This document shows positions 34,816 through 46,755 of a stretch of DNA of 64,000 nucleotides, piece after piece (the first letter of the stretch is position 1; every line of letters starts with the position of its first letter). The stretch is from Scilla litardierei (Eukaryota; Streptophyta; Magnoliopsida; Asparagales; Asparagaceae). The notes beneath the pieces were generated by a model. It saw nothing but the letters and a program-made list of their open reading frames with translations, was not told the DNA's origin and did not search any database. Location: positions 156,966,817 to 157,030,816 of the forward strand of contig CM061132.1 in the NCBI GenBank assembly GCA_030789695.1, written 5' to 3'. A program made the translations under genes and the position numbers.

Positions 34816-37800
34816 TAAGGGTATGTTGTCACATCATCCATATCAACATAGCCTAAAATTATCTTTGCTAATCGCATGTGTTTCGCAATCATGACCAGGG
34901 AGCCTGATGCATCAGTTTAATTAATTTTGTAAGTGAGTTAAACTCATCTTACATGGTTACTTCCTGGTTTCTGCGAAATAAACCTCTAAGGCTATAGCGT
35001 TTTGCTTATTACATACGATTTTATTTATTTATACAATACTCGATAGCCCACAGGTTTGATATCTTTTGATATCAGGACTTCAGGTCCAAACACTTCACAT
35101 TTCATAAGTAAGTCCAGCTCAACTTATTATTGCCTCGTTCCATATAATTTGGCCAAATTTCTGCGTTTGCTTCAGGAAACGGAGATTGTGAACGATATCA
35201 ATGGCAAAATGAAATGTGAGTAATTGTCGACAAGTGTGTTTTATCCAAATACCTCTCCGTGTACGTACATTATTCAATTTATTCTAGATTTATCTCTTCT
35301 GGAGGTTCTGGAAAGGGAGAGGATATGGAGATGAGCTCACATTCCTGTGGTGGTATTGTTTTAGGGTCTCGTGGTATGTCCTCTCATCCATTGAGGATAT
35401 CCACTTCTGCTACTGGTAGATTGCATCCATTATAGTTTGTATGTCAATCCTAGCTGGATTTTTAGTAGCAGGGATGTGTGAATTTGACAACATTTATATT
35501 GTCAGTAGCTATGTCTGATAACTGTTTAACAGTTTCATAAGTGTGGATCTTCAGGATCTCATCACTATTTATGATAATCAGATCATAGGTATTAATGTTT
35601 TAAATGGTCCATAGTGGTAATATGGGGATGTATACTCATCATGGCTCCATCGATAAGATGTGCACTAAACGCTTCCCCCGTTAGGGGTTCTCGGAAACTG
35701 TTTATATGAGGTGATCAGGCTCATATAAATAGTTTCTAAGGAGGCGTTCTGATGGTTTGCATGTTCCCACATGGTCACCTACAACTGGATTTCTAGTGGA
35801 CAAGTAATCCTTTTAAATCATTTTAATGATTTACATATAACCCATTTCTGGGTGTGAATACAAAGCTTCAGGGTGTTCAATTTTCTTCCAGTTGTTAAAT
35901 ATAATTGATTTCCTAGTGTTATCTCAAAAATCCGCAATAAGCTCGACTTCAATGAAGTTGAGCATAGAACTAGGGATATGAACCCGTCAAGGCTCCATTT
36001 ATGAGATGTGCTCTAATGCCTCTCCTGTTTGGGGATCTCGGAATATATTCATCTAGAATGGTTAGTCCCGATGAATAAGTTCCACTGCGGCATTTTTGAG
36101 GGTGGTATGAGGGTAAGTAAAAGCCCAACCAATATCCCAGTAAGCTAGTATGTCCGTTGTGATTAATAATAATCTGGACTGCGGTTGGATAACAAGGTTT
36201 TGATTATGACCATTTTAAGAGGATATATAGATGAGTACTCTAAGGTACATCATCAGCCATATGAAGGGAGTGTGAGAGTCCACTTTTATCCCTCAAATAC
36301 TCTTAAGAGGCCTAAAGGTCTCATTCTTCTAATGATAGTATATCATTTTAAATTCGTTTGAGGAAGTGAGGAGAGTCAATGTCCACGTGAATGGAGATGA
36401 TGTCGTAATCATTTTTCTCTTTTGAATGGGATAATGAGAGTTTCACCCTTTTTTGAAGAATCTTCAGGTTCGTCTGGTTAATGATGTCTTGCATCATCAA
36501 TCCAGGGTGACATCGATCCAAAGTTGGTCGATTCTGGACACTTCTGGTGTTCCAAATTAATTCCTCTGTTCGAATTTACGTGGGACTTTTGAACGTCCAT
36601 TCAAATGCTCAAGTTAATTTTGTCCGGTAATAGGTGAACTCTGTTCAAACTGTGAAGGATTACATCTTCACAATGACTATTAAGCGGATCATAGTTGGAT
36701 AAAGCTTCAGGCTTTATTGGTTTCTTGAGTCATTAGGGATTTCATTTTGATGAATATCCTTTGAAACTTTATAAGTTTCAGAGAGTACATGGCATCCTCA
36801 TTTTAGGAGTATTCAGGATGACAAATCATTTACAGTAAAAGAAAATGCGTAAAAAGCACATATATACTGCAAGAGAATACTACTAATAATTATGTTAGAG
36901 CAACAAGTTTCATAGTAAGATGTGTGTTCTATAAAATATACGTCCACAGTTGTGCTCATTTTAGACTCATATTATGACAACAGATCAAATTTATTTTCAA
37001 ATTTTATTTGTCCTCGGGGAGTAGCGAAATATACATACAGTCAATTTGACTTTCGTCGTTTAGACTAGATATGTATATATTTTTATATGGCATGTGTTAA
37101 TGCCCATTCATTTTGCAAAAAGCATTATGGGTCTTGTCAGAACTTCTGGTCTGATATTGGGTTGCCATTGCATACTCCATATCGAGGTACATCATATCTT
37201 CCCTTTCTCATTTTTATGTAAGACTTCCCCTGTTTTCAGTCGTCCTTATTGTCGTTTATAAAATTATAAGGAAGAATGATTATTGGTCTTACGAAGTAGA
37301 CATATACAAGGGAAATGAGTTGGTTTCTATATTTCCACTTTTCCAGTTTATGAGAGACTTTTAAAAGTCTATTTGAAAACTCAAGTATGGTCTTAAGGCC
37401 ATTTGGATTGAGTCATTCAAGTATTATGTGGATATAGAATCATGCTCTAGAGGAAACAATTACGTGGGTACGAAATTTAAAATTTCTCACTTATCTATTA
37501 AGGCACGACTTCGGGCATACGCTTAAAAAAATAAGGTTAGATTCAAGAAGCATACCTTGTAAAGTGAGATTACTCAAAAGAGTTTGGCGGTGTTATGACA
37601 ACTGCTGGTGTCAATATTGGTTTATACAAACCATAGATCTGAGAGATCTATTTACCGCGAAATGCGTATTTCTAAAAGAAAACACAGAAATGTTTTTCGT
37701 ATAATCCATCGTACTTGTTAATTTTTATTAGTGTGAACGGGTGTTGACTTTTGATTTGATTTTGAACTTCAGGTTCATTTTGGTTTTGAACTCTAGGTTC

Positions 37801-39157
37801 ATTTTGTCAACTAGGATATGATGTTAAACTTTTTGAAATCATTATTGGTTTGTTGACATAAAGTGTTGTCATATCATGAGCACATCATACATATAATATA
37901 ATGTAAATCTTGTAAACTAAAAAGTTGTGCTCAATTAACCTGAATTGAAACAAGTATGATGTATACACATGCTATTTATATGCTGCAGGTATTTAAATAA
38001 TCTCATCGCAGACATACAGTTTTGCTACAGGCATTAAACTATGTCATAGTGATTTTAGCATGCTAAATAAAAATGTTCATCACAGAATCATTAAATATGC
38101 GACAGACATATAATATTCTACACATGCATTTAATCATCACAGACATTTTATAATGGAAATGAAAATTTTTCGTTTAATAATTATTGGACCACTGTGCAAC
38201 GTCATACACCGTTAGGTTAGTTAACTAACGGCAGAGCGGTCGCATGATCTTCCTAATTATTAAACGTGCAATAATCAGATAATCCGAATAAAGTGTGATG
38301 TAATAGAAGCATGTAATTTGTCCAGATTTTAACGAAAAAAGAAATCGTAATTTAAATCTGAAAAATAATTTTGAAATTAGAAAAGTTTTTGGGGTCAAAC
38401 CCTAGTTAGGGTTTTTCGTCGCGTGAGCTGCCGCTTCTGGCGGCTAGGGTTTCTGGATACGTGCGCGAATGGGGGGCCCGCCACTGCCGGTGGCGAGATC
38501 TGCCCGTCGTTCAGTGGCGGGGACGACCCGCCGCTGCTGGCGACGGAGACGACCCGCCGCTGCCGGCGGCCGGGTCTGCCCGCCGCTGCCGGTGGCCGGG
38601 TCGCCCGCCGCAGCGAGCGGCGACGATAGCCACACGCCGCTTCGAGCGGCGGCGGCGGTGGCGCGGGATTGGATGGGGGGGCTCGTGACGGCTTCCGGCC
38701 ACACGGCGGAAAGAAATCCCCCTAGGGTTTAATGATTTTGGGGAAACAATATGATAAAAATCCAATTTTTGATGGAAAAAATCCATTTTTAATCTCCAAA
38801 AAGGCGTTTTTATTGTAAAAAGTTGATTTTTAATCAATAAAAACGTTGATTTCCATTAAACAATCGATCGAAGAATTTTGGATCTAGACATATGCGCACA
38901 CGAATTTAGATCTAGGGAAAAGAATTACCTCTAGATCCTACACGCCGGATCTAGCGACGTTCGGTGAAGGAAGCTCGTTCGCGTTGCGTTCGTCCGTCGG
39001 CAGGGGTTCGGCTCAGCCTCGAGCGTGCTGATAACGTGTTGTAAACCATGGCGGCTACGGAACCCCGTAGCCCTCGACATTTATAGTAATATGGTTACAT
39101 AATGGGTGGATACTCACTAACGGGTTGGGCCTCCAAAAACCCGTTTATAACAAAGAC

Positions 39158-39616
39158 ATAATTATTTTTCATTTATACAAGTAAAAAAATGGACCCATCA
39201 ATTTCTCAAGCGTGAATCTCGTGATACCCTTATGAATATCCAATCCATTTCTCTTGCGAGTATTAAGACAAGAAATCACGTGGATCATGCCTTCTAATAT
39301 ATGGAAATGATTTAATTTCACGTGGGCTTGGGAAAAAAGTGGCTACGAATGTCAAGAAGCTTAAGTCTAGAGATGAATTAGTCCCACAAGTCCATTGCAT
39401 CACCCCCATTCACTCCCCATCTTTCTTACATATCCTTGCATAGGGCATGTCTAAGGGTCTGGATACATCAGTCCTCTTTCAGGGTTCGAAGGCATAGCCC
39501 AAAAAAAGCAAAGCGAGTTGGGGGGCTTACTTGTGAATTTGTGCATTGAAAAGAGTTAAAATTAAAGAAAATGCAAAGTAAAGACACATACAAATAGATA
39601 ATTGAAGCAAAATGGA
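39158..39616. other. No gene recognised
   Basis: Sequence between the copia target duplication and the hAT MITE; no gene or repeat signature. Confidence 0.5.
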
Positions 39617-40328
39617 TATGGGTGGCAATTTTCGGCCCGAAACGATAGCACGATAGCACGGTGCGGGCACTGCACGCTAAGACCGTGCCTGGGCCGGCAA
39701 TTTAGACCCGAAATCCTTGTCGGGCTGGACCGGCACGACACAGTTCATTTTCGTGCCGGGTCCGGGCCTTGCTATTCGGCCCATAGGGTGGCACGGCACG
39801 GCACGACACTGTACAGAATCCTTTTGTTTGCTTGATTCAAACAAAGTATATCGATTTACAGAACAAAGTAGCTCGATCATAAACCAATCTTTGAACCATT
39901 CAATTATCACAAAACAAAGTAGCTCGATTCAAACTTGCAGACAAAAAAATAAGCTAGGTGGACATCTTGTGGATAACTTGAGTTCATATTCTGAAAATCC
40001 GTTACACGAAAATTTACTCCAAGAAAAAAGCTTATAAGCTGAACTATCAATTTGCTCTAGAATTTCCATTTAAATTAAATTCTAGTAGCATTTAAAGATA
40101 CATCATTGACAGATGTGTGTGAAAATCTAATAAACAACATAGCCCAATAATTCTTTCAACCCTATTGGATCGGCCTGGGCAGCCCGAACTCATAACGGAC
40201 CGTGCATGAGCTACACTGTAATGACCCGAAATCTTATTGGGCCGGACCGGACCAGGCCTTTAAAAAAATCGGACCGCACCGGACTGGCCTGGCCCATAAC
40301 ATCGGACCGGTCCGAATTGACACCCGTA
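39617..40328. mobile_element. hAT-type MITE
   Basis: The ends TATGGGTGGCAATT and (reverse complement of the right end) TACGGGTGTCAATT form inverted repeats. The direct repeat AAAATGGA flanks them at 39609-39616 and 40329-40336. Subterminal GGCCGG- and CGGCCC-rich phrases on both sides are typical of this hAT MITE type. 712 bp, no transposase. Confidence 0.88.
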
Positions 40329-40601
40329 AAAATGGATATATTAAACCCTAAAAAAAACATAGCAGGGAACAAAAAAGAACCACATGGCGAGAATCATAGG
40401 AATGACTTGGGCCAACTAGCGTTGTAGATAAGGGCAGGTGAATCATTGCAGACTTGTTTTTTTTTTTTTTTTGACTCATCTTATTTTTCCCTCCCAACTT
40501 AAAACAACCAACTTTTCCCCCAACAGCAAATATTATTTAAATATGAGCTGTATTTGTCCACAATAATCACCAAAAATGAGTTGTAATTCTCTTCCTTCTC
40601 C

Positions 40602-40608
40602 TATAAAA
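40602..40608 (+). promoter_or_regulatory. Candidate TATA box of the lipase-like gene
   Basis: TATAAAA lies 286 bases before the start codon. It is followed by a purine/AT stretch and a CT-rich tract at 40793-40855, a common feature of plant 5' untranslated regions. Confidence 0.45.
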
Positions 40609-40893
40609 CCCCAACATTTAAAAAGACAAAATCATTGAAGATTTGGGCCCTCAAAGCTCTGTAAATTTCTATATTTTAAAAAAGAGAAGAAAACTCTTCT
40701 TTGTTCTATTGGCCAGCAGCCGTTCACATTGCCGCAACTGTTCCCTGCATTCCCATAAGAAACTAATGAAAGGCATTTGACTCGCTGTTTGCCCTCTCTC
40801 TCTCTCTCCCTCTCTCTCTCTCTCCCTCCTTCCTCCTTCTCATCTTCTCTCTGAAAGTTTCCGTTGAGACGGCGGAGGAATCATAAGCTAAAA

Positions 40894-43139
40894 ATGGGGA
40901 GGCTATCTGTTGGGTTCATTGGCCTCACCGAGCTCTTCGTGAGCGCAGCAGTCCATGTTTTATATGGGTTCTATATATTCAGCACTGCGGTCGCTTCTGA
41001 CTTGTCGCAATCGATTACATATGGGTTTATGCCCATGAGTCCCAATGTGGGAGCTAAAGAGGATGTGGGTCTGGCGACAGATTCAATCTTGAAGGATTCT
41101 TCTTCTCCTTCGCCGCCGCCGCCGCCGCCGATTGTTTTGGTTCACGGGATTTTTGGATTTGGGAAAGGGGTATGAGTTTTGATCTGGGTTTGCTTCCTTT
41201 TTGTGAATTTTGTTGAGATTCACTCAATGCGGGATTAAAAATAAGATTTTTTTTTGAACCCTCAATACAGAGGCTTGGAGGGCTATCTTATTTCGCTGGA
41301 GCAGAGAAGAAGGATGACAGAGTTCTTGTGCCCGACTTGGGTTCTTTAACTAGCATACATGACAGGTCAGTTCATTTCAAACTAATTTTTCTCTTTATAT
41401 ATGCGTGATTGTATTTGTTGAAATGCCTTGTTCATCATCATCATCATTTGTTTGGGGCAATGATTCAAATGATTAATTGAAATTAGGAATTAATGGGTTT
41501 CAGGGCACGGGAGTTGTTCTACTATTTGAAGGGAGGGCAAGTGGATTATGGAGAGGAGCATAGCAGGGTTTGTGGGCACTCAAGGTTTGGGAAGACCTAT
41601 GATCAAGGTAACAAAAGCAAAGCAAGTTGTTGATTCTTCTTCAATTTTAAGTGAACTCAAAGTGTTTGATAATAATCCTGATTAAATCTTGTCATTTTGA
41701 TTATACATTGGGGAGTTCAGGGAACTACCAAGAATGGGATGATCATCACCCCATTCATTTCGTTGGGCATTCGGCAGGAGCACAAGTTATCCGAGTATTG
41801 CATCAGATGTTAGCTGACAAGGTTCTCCATTCTTCATTTGTCTTTTTTTTCTTCAATGTATTGGAGTTCAAATTGTTACTCATACATACAATGATTATTA
41901 TGAATACAGGCATTTGAAGGCCATGACAACACTAATGCAGATTGGGTATTGAGTGTCACTTCATTGTCAGGGGCTTTGAATGGAACCACAAGGACCTACT
42001 TCGATGGAATGAAGTGAGTGAAGTTCATCGATAAAACTTTTGTTCTTCGATTTCTTAGACTGGAAAACTAAAACTTGTTCGATATTCGTTCAGACCTGCA
42101 GATGGGATATCAATGAAATCGATATGCCTTCTTCAGCTCTGTCGGTTAGGGGTCATAGTCTATGATTGGATCGACATTGCATGGCTCAAGAACTATTACA
42201 ACTTTGGGTTCGATCACTTTGAGATGGGATGGAGGAAGACTGGCGTCTTGGGGCTTGTCGATCTTCTCTTAGGGAACAGCGGGCCGTTTGCTTCTGGAGA
42301 TTGGATCCTACCTGACCTTACCCTTCAAGGCTCTCTAAAATTGAATTCAAACCTTCATACTTTTCCGAACACATTCTACTTCAGCTATGCAACCAAGAGG
42401 ACAAGGAAGTTCATGGGAATCACGGTGCCCTCAAGTGTGCTAGGGATCCATCCGATGCTCTTCATTCGAGTTCTGCAGATGAGCCAATGGAGACATCCTT
42501 CCAATGTGTCTCCACCATACAAGGGGTACCGGTAGGTGTTGGGGCTGAAATTGAAATTTCTCGGGTGAATATTTTTCCGATGAATGCTAATGAGAAGGTA
42601 TATGCTGCCATTGAAACAGGGATGAGGATTGGGAGGACAATGATGGAGCGCTCAATACGATATCAATGACTCATCCCCGCATTCCGACAGAGCACCCGAG
42701 TCATTTTGTTGTCGATGACTCGGAATGCCATCCTCTGCAACCGGGCATCTGGTATGTACTCATTTTATTCACTCTCAGTATGTTTGCTGTGTATGCTCTA
42801 TAAAATTTCACAATGGAGAAGCGCTAGGAATATGTAGGCGTGAGCTTCTCTTGTTTCTGATACCACAACGTACCATATCCATGAAAAATTACATTTCTAA
42901 AAATTTAATGTGACGATCCTCATTTAGTTTTTTCAACAGTTCATCATCGAGAATGTAATCAACTTGGCGTTCTTGTTGTCAGGTACTACAAGATTGTGGA
43001 AGCCGATCACATCCTTTTTGTTGTCAATCGGGAGAGAGCAGGAGTGCAGTTCGATCTTCTATACGATAGCATCTTCCAGAGGTGTCGGAAACATGTATTT
43101 AGGACCTCCCCGCCAACGGTACCCAATCAAAGCAGCTAG
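40894..43139 (+). CDS. Alpha/beta-hydrolase, lipase-like protein (At1g10740/At1g23330 family), 8 exons, complete
   Basis: Exons 40894-41169, 41271-41365, 41504-41607, 41721-41821, 41910-42013, 42094-42531, 42620-42751 and 42983-43139 join without a frame break into 468 codons, every intron GT-AG. The product resembles the plant family related to bacterial family I.5 lipases. A hydrophobic N-terminus (about residues 8-36) could be a signal or anchor. The oxyanion motif [10 protein letters not shown] is at 81-90. The nucleophile is Ser176 in GHSAG, the likely acid is Asp381 in [10 protein letters not shown], and the likely base is His426 in EADHILF. Asp and His are placed by analogy with bacterial lipases. 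It should hydrolyse ester bonds of a lipid; the natural substrate is unknown. A (CCG)n tract at 41113-41130 codes for a proline run. The first ATG in frame after the CT-rich leader was taken; an earlier in-frame TTG is not a plausible start. Confidence 0.93.
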
Positions 43140-44100
43140 GGCTTCCGGGATCTCAGCTACTCGCAGGATACATTGGAGCCGTAGAAAGGACAAACATGAT
43201 ACTGATTGATCCAGAGTACAGATTTGAAGGTGAAAATTCTTCATATGCCTAGCAGATGTAAGCAAGCCATTTGAGCGTCAGAGTTGTATTTGTACATCAA
43301 GAAGCCTCATGGATTTATCCGGAGTTGGCATTGAATTTGAAACCGATATTTGCATTTGTCATATTTGTACATACTTTTTGGCTGAGCAAGGGGTAATCAA
43401 ACATCAAACTCTTGATTTCAACAATTTCTTTCAGCAAATTGAAAGGATACCATGATTTCTGGAATAATATATGTTACCATAATTCCTGCAAAAAAAACCC
43501 CCAATAAATTGATAGTGTTGGGTGTCTTGTGCACTTGCAGTATCCTAATTTATTTATTGTCAAAAACTCTTTGTGGTTGCTTCTACTCTTCAATTATGAA
43601 TGGTGGGGGGAATCAGCCAAACTTGATGCTTACTTTTAGCCACTAGAGTTGAGTAACATGTAAGCCATCGGCTACTATTAGTTTGGTCCCAATTAGCTCT
43701 TGCTAGAAACACTTCCATAAAAGAACTAGAAGGTGATTGAAGCTGAAGAGATTGTCAAATTTTGAACGTTGTTTGCTTCAACTCTAATCAAAGTTAGCCC
43801 CATGCACTTTCCATACGAGAAGCAATGGGGAGATAAACAATTACATGCCATGTTGTGTTTGTTTGTAGTAGCAAAGACTCACGCATTGTTTCAAAGCATA
43901 AATGTTGGAAAGTGATGCAGTTGGAAGTTGGAGCTATTTGCATGTTTAGTCCAACCTAGAACCCCACCTAATTATAACAAAAATTTTCTTTTTCAAAAAA
44001 ATCGCAAGAGTATCTGAATACTTTTTCCCCCTTTTTGGGCTACAGTAAGATACCTTCAAAAAGTTTGATGTATTTTGCATATTGATATTTTATTGAATAA
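43140..44100. other. 3' flank of the lipase-like gene
   Basis: 3' untranslated and intergenic sequence. A possible polyadenylation signal AATAAA lies at 43503. No further gene is seen. Confidence 0.5.
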
Positions 44101-44532
44101 CTAGAAATAAAATGTGCACGTCCAAGAAAAAAACTCACACAGAGGATGCGGTGAATGCTCGGAACCGAAAAAAGAGTGAAAAGAGTGGGTATGCGTGGCG
44201 GTATTGTTGGGGTGTAAAAGGTGAAAAAGTAGGGGTACAAAGTGCAAAAAACACTTGTGGGGGCTTAATGTTTAATGGTAAAATGCAAATGGCACTTATA
44301 TAAATAGATTAGAAAATGATGGGTTTGTGTGGGCATATGAAAAAAAAGATGGCATGAATGTAATTAAGGCAAAAAGCATGGTTCATTGTTTTGGTTTCAT
44401 ACCAACTCACCCCAAAATACACACATTCTAACACCTACTTCAAAAGGGCCCCACATTGCCCATGTGGCTTATCCTTTGTCCCAGTCCCAGTCAACTTTTG
44501 ACTGCGACAAACGCCTTCAATTGTATAATAGA
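44101..44532 (-). mobile_element. Non-autonomous Helitron
   Basis: On the minus strand it begins TCTATTATACAATTGAAGG after an A and ends ATTTTATTTCTAG before a T, i.e. A-TC...CTAG-T. The interior shares TTTTTCGGTTCCGAGC and a related CCGC-rich phrase with the Helitron pair at 32484-33222. No coding. Confidence 0.7.
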
Positions 44533-45233
44533 TAAGTCCTCTTATTTGATCACAAGGACATCATCCGCTTATTATTGCTCTATTATGTTTTGTGATCATT
44601 GAAACATGAAGGCAGACAATTTCAGCAGCATAGAAAGGTCTTGGTGGCTATAGACACTGGCATTGACGACCATGATGTTCACGTTTAACAACTGGAACCT
44701 CATCATAATATAAATGGAATTTAGTGCAAGATGCAGCCATTGCAGCCACCAGAATTGAAGAGAGAGAGAGAGAGAGACCATTAGACCAGTCTTGGCGATG
44801 AAATCACCAATTTTTGGATGAAGTTGGAAATCAAAGCTACCATTTGAAAAATTGACAATATCACCGTCAACCATATAGAATCCTTGGGGGTTGACTGATT
44901 CCTCCAACTCCCTCTATGATTCAAGGCCAAAGTTCAAGGTCACAAGAAGCCAACACAACAACTTGATAAACAACCATATTCTATATCATAATCTTGGCAG
45001 CTAAAAAAATCCAAGCTATTACCGGTCACAGAGAAAATAAAGGAAAGAAGAAAACTCCTCTATGCATCACTGTATATAATATATGTAGATGTTATCTTAC
45101 ATGAAGACGTGCAAACGTTACAGGATTACGACAGGATCGGGATAACAAACAATAAGGCATGAATGATACACAGAAGGAAATAATTTACAGTCTGGGGCAA
45201 AGCATGGGAGAGACATAAGCAACTCTTGCGTCT
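44533..45233. other. 3' flank of the PAT17-like gene
   Basis: No gene. Contains a short (GA)n tract at 44758-44776 and the presumed 3' untranslated region of the minus-strand gene ending at 45234. Confidence 0.5.
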
Positions 45234-46043
45234 TTACGAGGTTTTCTTTTGAAGGAATGACCGCCGCCCTGAAAGAGGGAACACGATCTCCCATACGTTA
45301 CTGAAAACTCCCTTGTCATACATGTTATTCTTAACGACGACCTCTGTGTCCTGCAGAGGGGACTTACGACAGAATAGCCTCCATTTTCTCTCCGGAGGTC
45401 TGGCATCTTCCTGAACTGCACCGATGCTGGCCCTGAGTGCAGCGGCGCTGGCTTTGGCTTCATTCACTTTCATCTTCCAGCTTATGTACTCTTGCCACTT
45501 GAACGTCTACATTCATTTTCATAATGAAGCAAAGTGCCGTCAGTTATTGTAAACACAAGGCCAGTTTTGGGAGGTAATATGGAGATTTCACCTCGTTTGT
45601 CGTCGTGTTTGTGAGGCAGAGACGGGCATGGTATCCGAAGAAGCCAGCTAATAGCAATGTGATGATGAGTAGAAACACGATCAGGAGTAGCTGAGTGTTG
45701 TATGCACTTAGCAACCACTGCAAAAGTTAAACATGTGGGTTTATCTATTGGAGCAGCATCTGAAAACATTAGAACGACAATGATACATTGCTGTGTTCTT
45801 TTTTCCATTACCTGCACGACATGTGGAAATAAACTGGGAAATGATTCTTCAATCCCGTAATAAACTGATAAAAAATAAGGTGAAAACATGAGGTAACTAA
45901 CAATGACTTAAAAAATGATAGATCCAAGAAATGTGATTTACATGAGATTACCCGTTAGTATGTAAATAACCTTGCGCTCTTTCAACTCTGCTGCAAGAAC
46001 CAACCCAATGATAATTACTCCATAAAGACAAATAAGAAAATGC
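45234..46043 (-). CDS. DHHC protein S-acyltransferase, PAT17-like: four C-terminal exons
   Basis: Minus-strand exons 46043-45952, 45864-45812, 45717-45592 and 45506-45234 are all bounded by AG/GT and keep phase throughout. They encode [39 protein letters not shown], a membrane segment ([20 protein letters not shown]), then [39 protein letters not shown], and the tail [19 protein letters not shown]. Order and motifs match the part of plant PAT17 (At3g04970-type zinc-finger DHHC acyltransferase) after the catalytic DHHC domain, including the TTxE-like TTTNE motif. The enzyme attaches palmitate to cysteines of membrane proteins. The exons for the N-terminus and DHHC domain are not found on the minus strand up to 64000. 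Either the next intron exceeds 17.9 kb because of transposons, or the gene is truncated. Confidence 0.88.
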
Positions 46044-46275
46044 CTGTCAACAGAGAACAAAAAATTAGGAAGACGTAACTTGAGGAGATACGATAGTGCA
46101 GCTTAGGCATGAGAGGGTTACAAGTGCAAGGAATGCCCCCCAAAATATATCTATTGAGTAATGTGTGTGTGAGAGGAGTAAATTGGGTGTGTGTGTAAAG
46201 AAAGTGTGAAATCATATAAATAGAAGTGATAGCCTCACTTTGGAGGCTAATCACATTTTCCCCCAACTTTCTACA

Positions 46276-46755
46276 TGGTATCAGAGCTAAAAACCCTAAA
46301 ACCCTAAAACCCAAACCCCTAGCCCCTCCCACGCGCCGCCGCTGCTTGCCGCCGCCCGCTGCCGCAGCGCGCCGCCGCTGCCGCTGCGCCCGCCGCTGCC
46401 GCTGCGCCCGCCGCTGCCGCGTGCGCCGCTGCTGCGCGCTGCCGCTGCGCCTGCCGCAGCCGCCAGCCGCCGCAGCTGCTGCCGCCGCCAGCTTCCGCCG
46501 CTTCCGCCGCTTCCGCCGCCAGCTTCCGCCGCTGCCGATAGCCTTCTTCTCCTCTCTCAAGTCCTCTTCTAGCCCCACAAAGCCCTACCTAGCCACAAAA
46601 AGGGAATCCCAAAAAAACCCTAACCCTAGATCTATGGTAGAGCCATGAAAAGGACTCCATAGGTTTACGGTTAGGGTATGACCTAGAAGAGGAGAAGGAG
46701 AAGTAGATCTGCGGATCTAAGGAGTGAGAAAGGAGAGATCTGCGGATCTGAAGAG
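46276..46755 (+). promoter_or_regulatory. 5' leader of the copia element with CCG-rich tract
   Basis: Untranslated leader between primer site and gag. From 46330 to 46540 it is almost pure GCCGCCGCTGCC-type repeat. A 12-bp phrase GATCTGCGGATC recurs at 46707 and 46737. Open frames through the GC tract on either strand are compositional. Confidence 0.75.

Larger units (their letters stand above)
33275..39152 (-). mobile_element. Complete but coding-dead Ty1/copia element with 116-bp LTRs
   Basis: The LTRs at 33275-33390 and 39037-39152 differ at four of 116 positions and are flanked by the duplication AAGAC (33270-33274 and 39153-39157). Orientation is minus: after the 39037-39152 LTR the minus strand has CGTTATCAGCACGC, a primer-site-like sequence, and the other LTR is preceded by the purine tract AAGGGGAAG. 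The only recognisable coding is a mutated RT/RNase H connection at 34247-34480 (EDILGPEVPYSN, LLYLAVN, LTRYSAAP, HHWTRD) with frameshifts and stops. The 5.6-kb interior otherwise has no open gag-pol. A GC-rich patch at 38410-38700 lies in the 5' leader. Confidence 0.88.

Noticed and set aside
38423..38837. GC-rich frames on both strands
   Set aside because: Compositional; they lie in the leader of a decayed copia element and match no family.
33275..39152. Interpretation as a large non-coding retrotransposon derivative (LARD)
   Set aside because: Residual RT/RNase H motifs at 34247-34480 on the minus strand show it is a decayed copia element rather than a purely non-coding design.
42113..42669. 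Separate plus-strand frames within the lipase-like locus
   Set aside because: They are exon 6, and exon 7 in a wrong frame, of the spliced gene. The apparent stop after exon 6 lies in the intron donor (GTAGGT).
44596..44907. 103-codon minus-strand frame beside the PAT17-like gene
   Set aside because: No domain, includes a GA microsatellite, and lies where the 3' untranslated region is expected.
46015..46648. Alanine/arginine-rich frames on both strands (46015-46578 and 46226-46648)
   Set aside because: They span the copia LTR and its CCG-rich leader and have no independent support.
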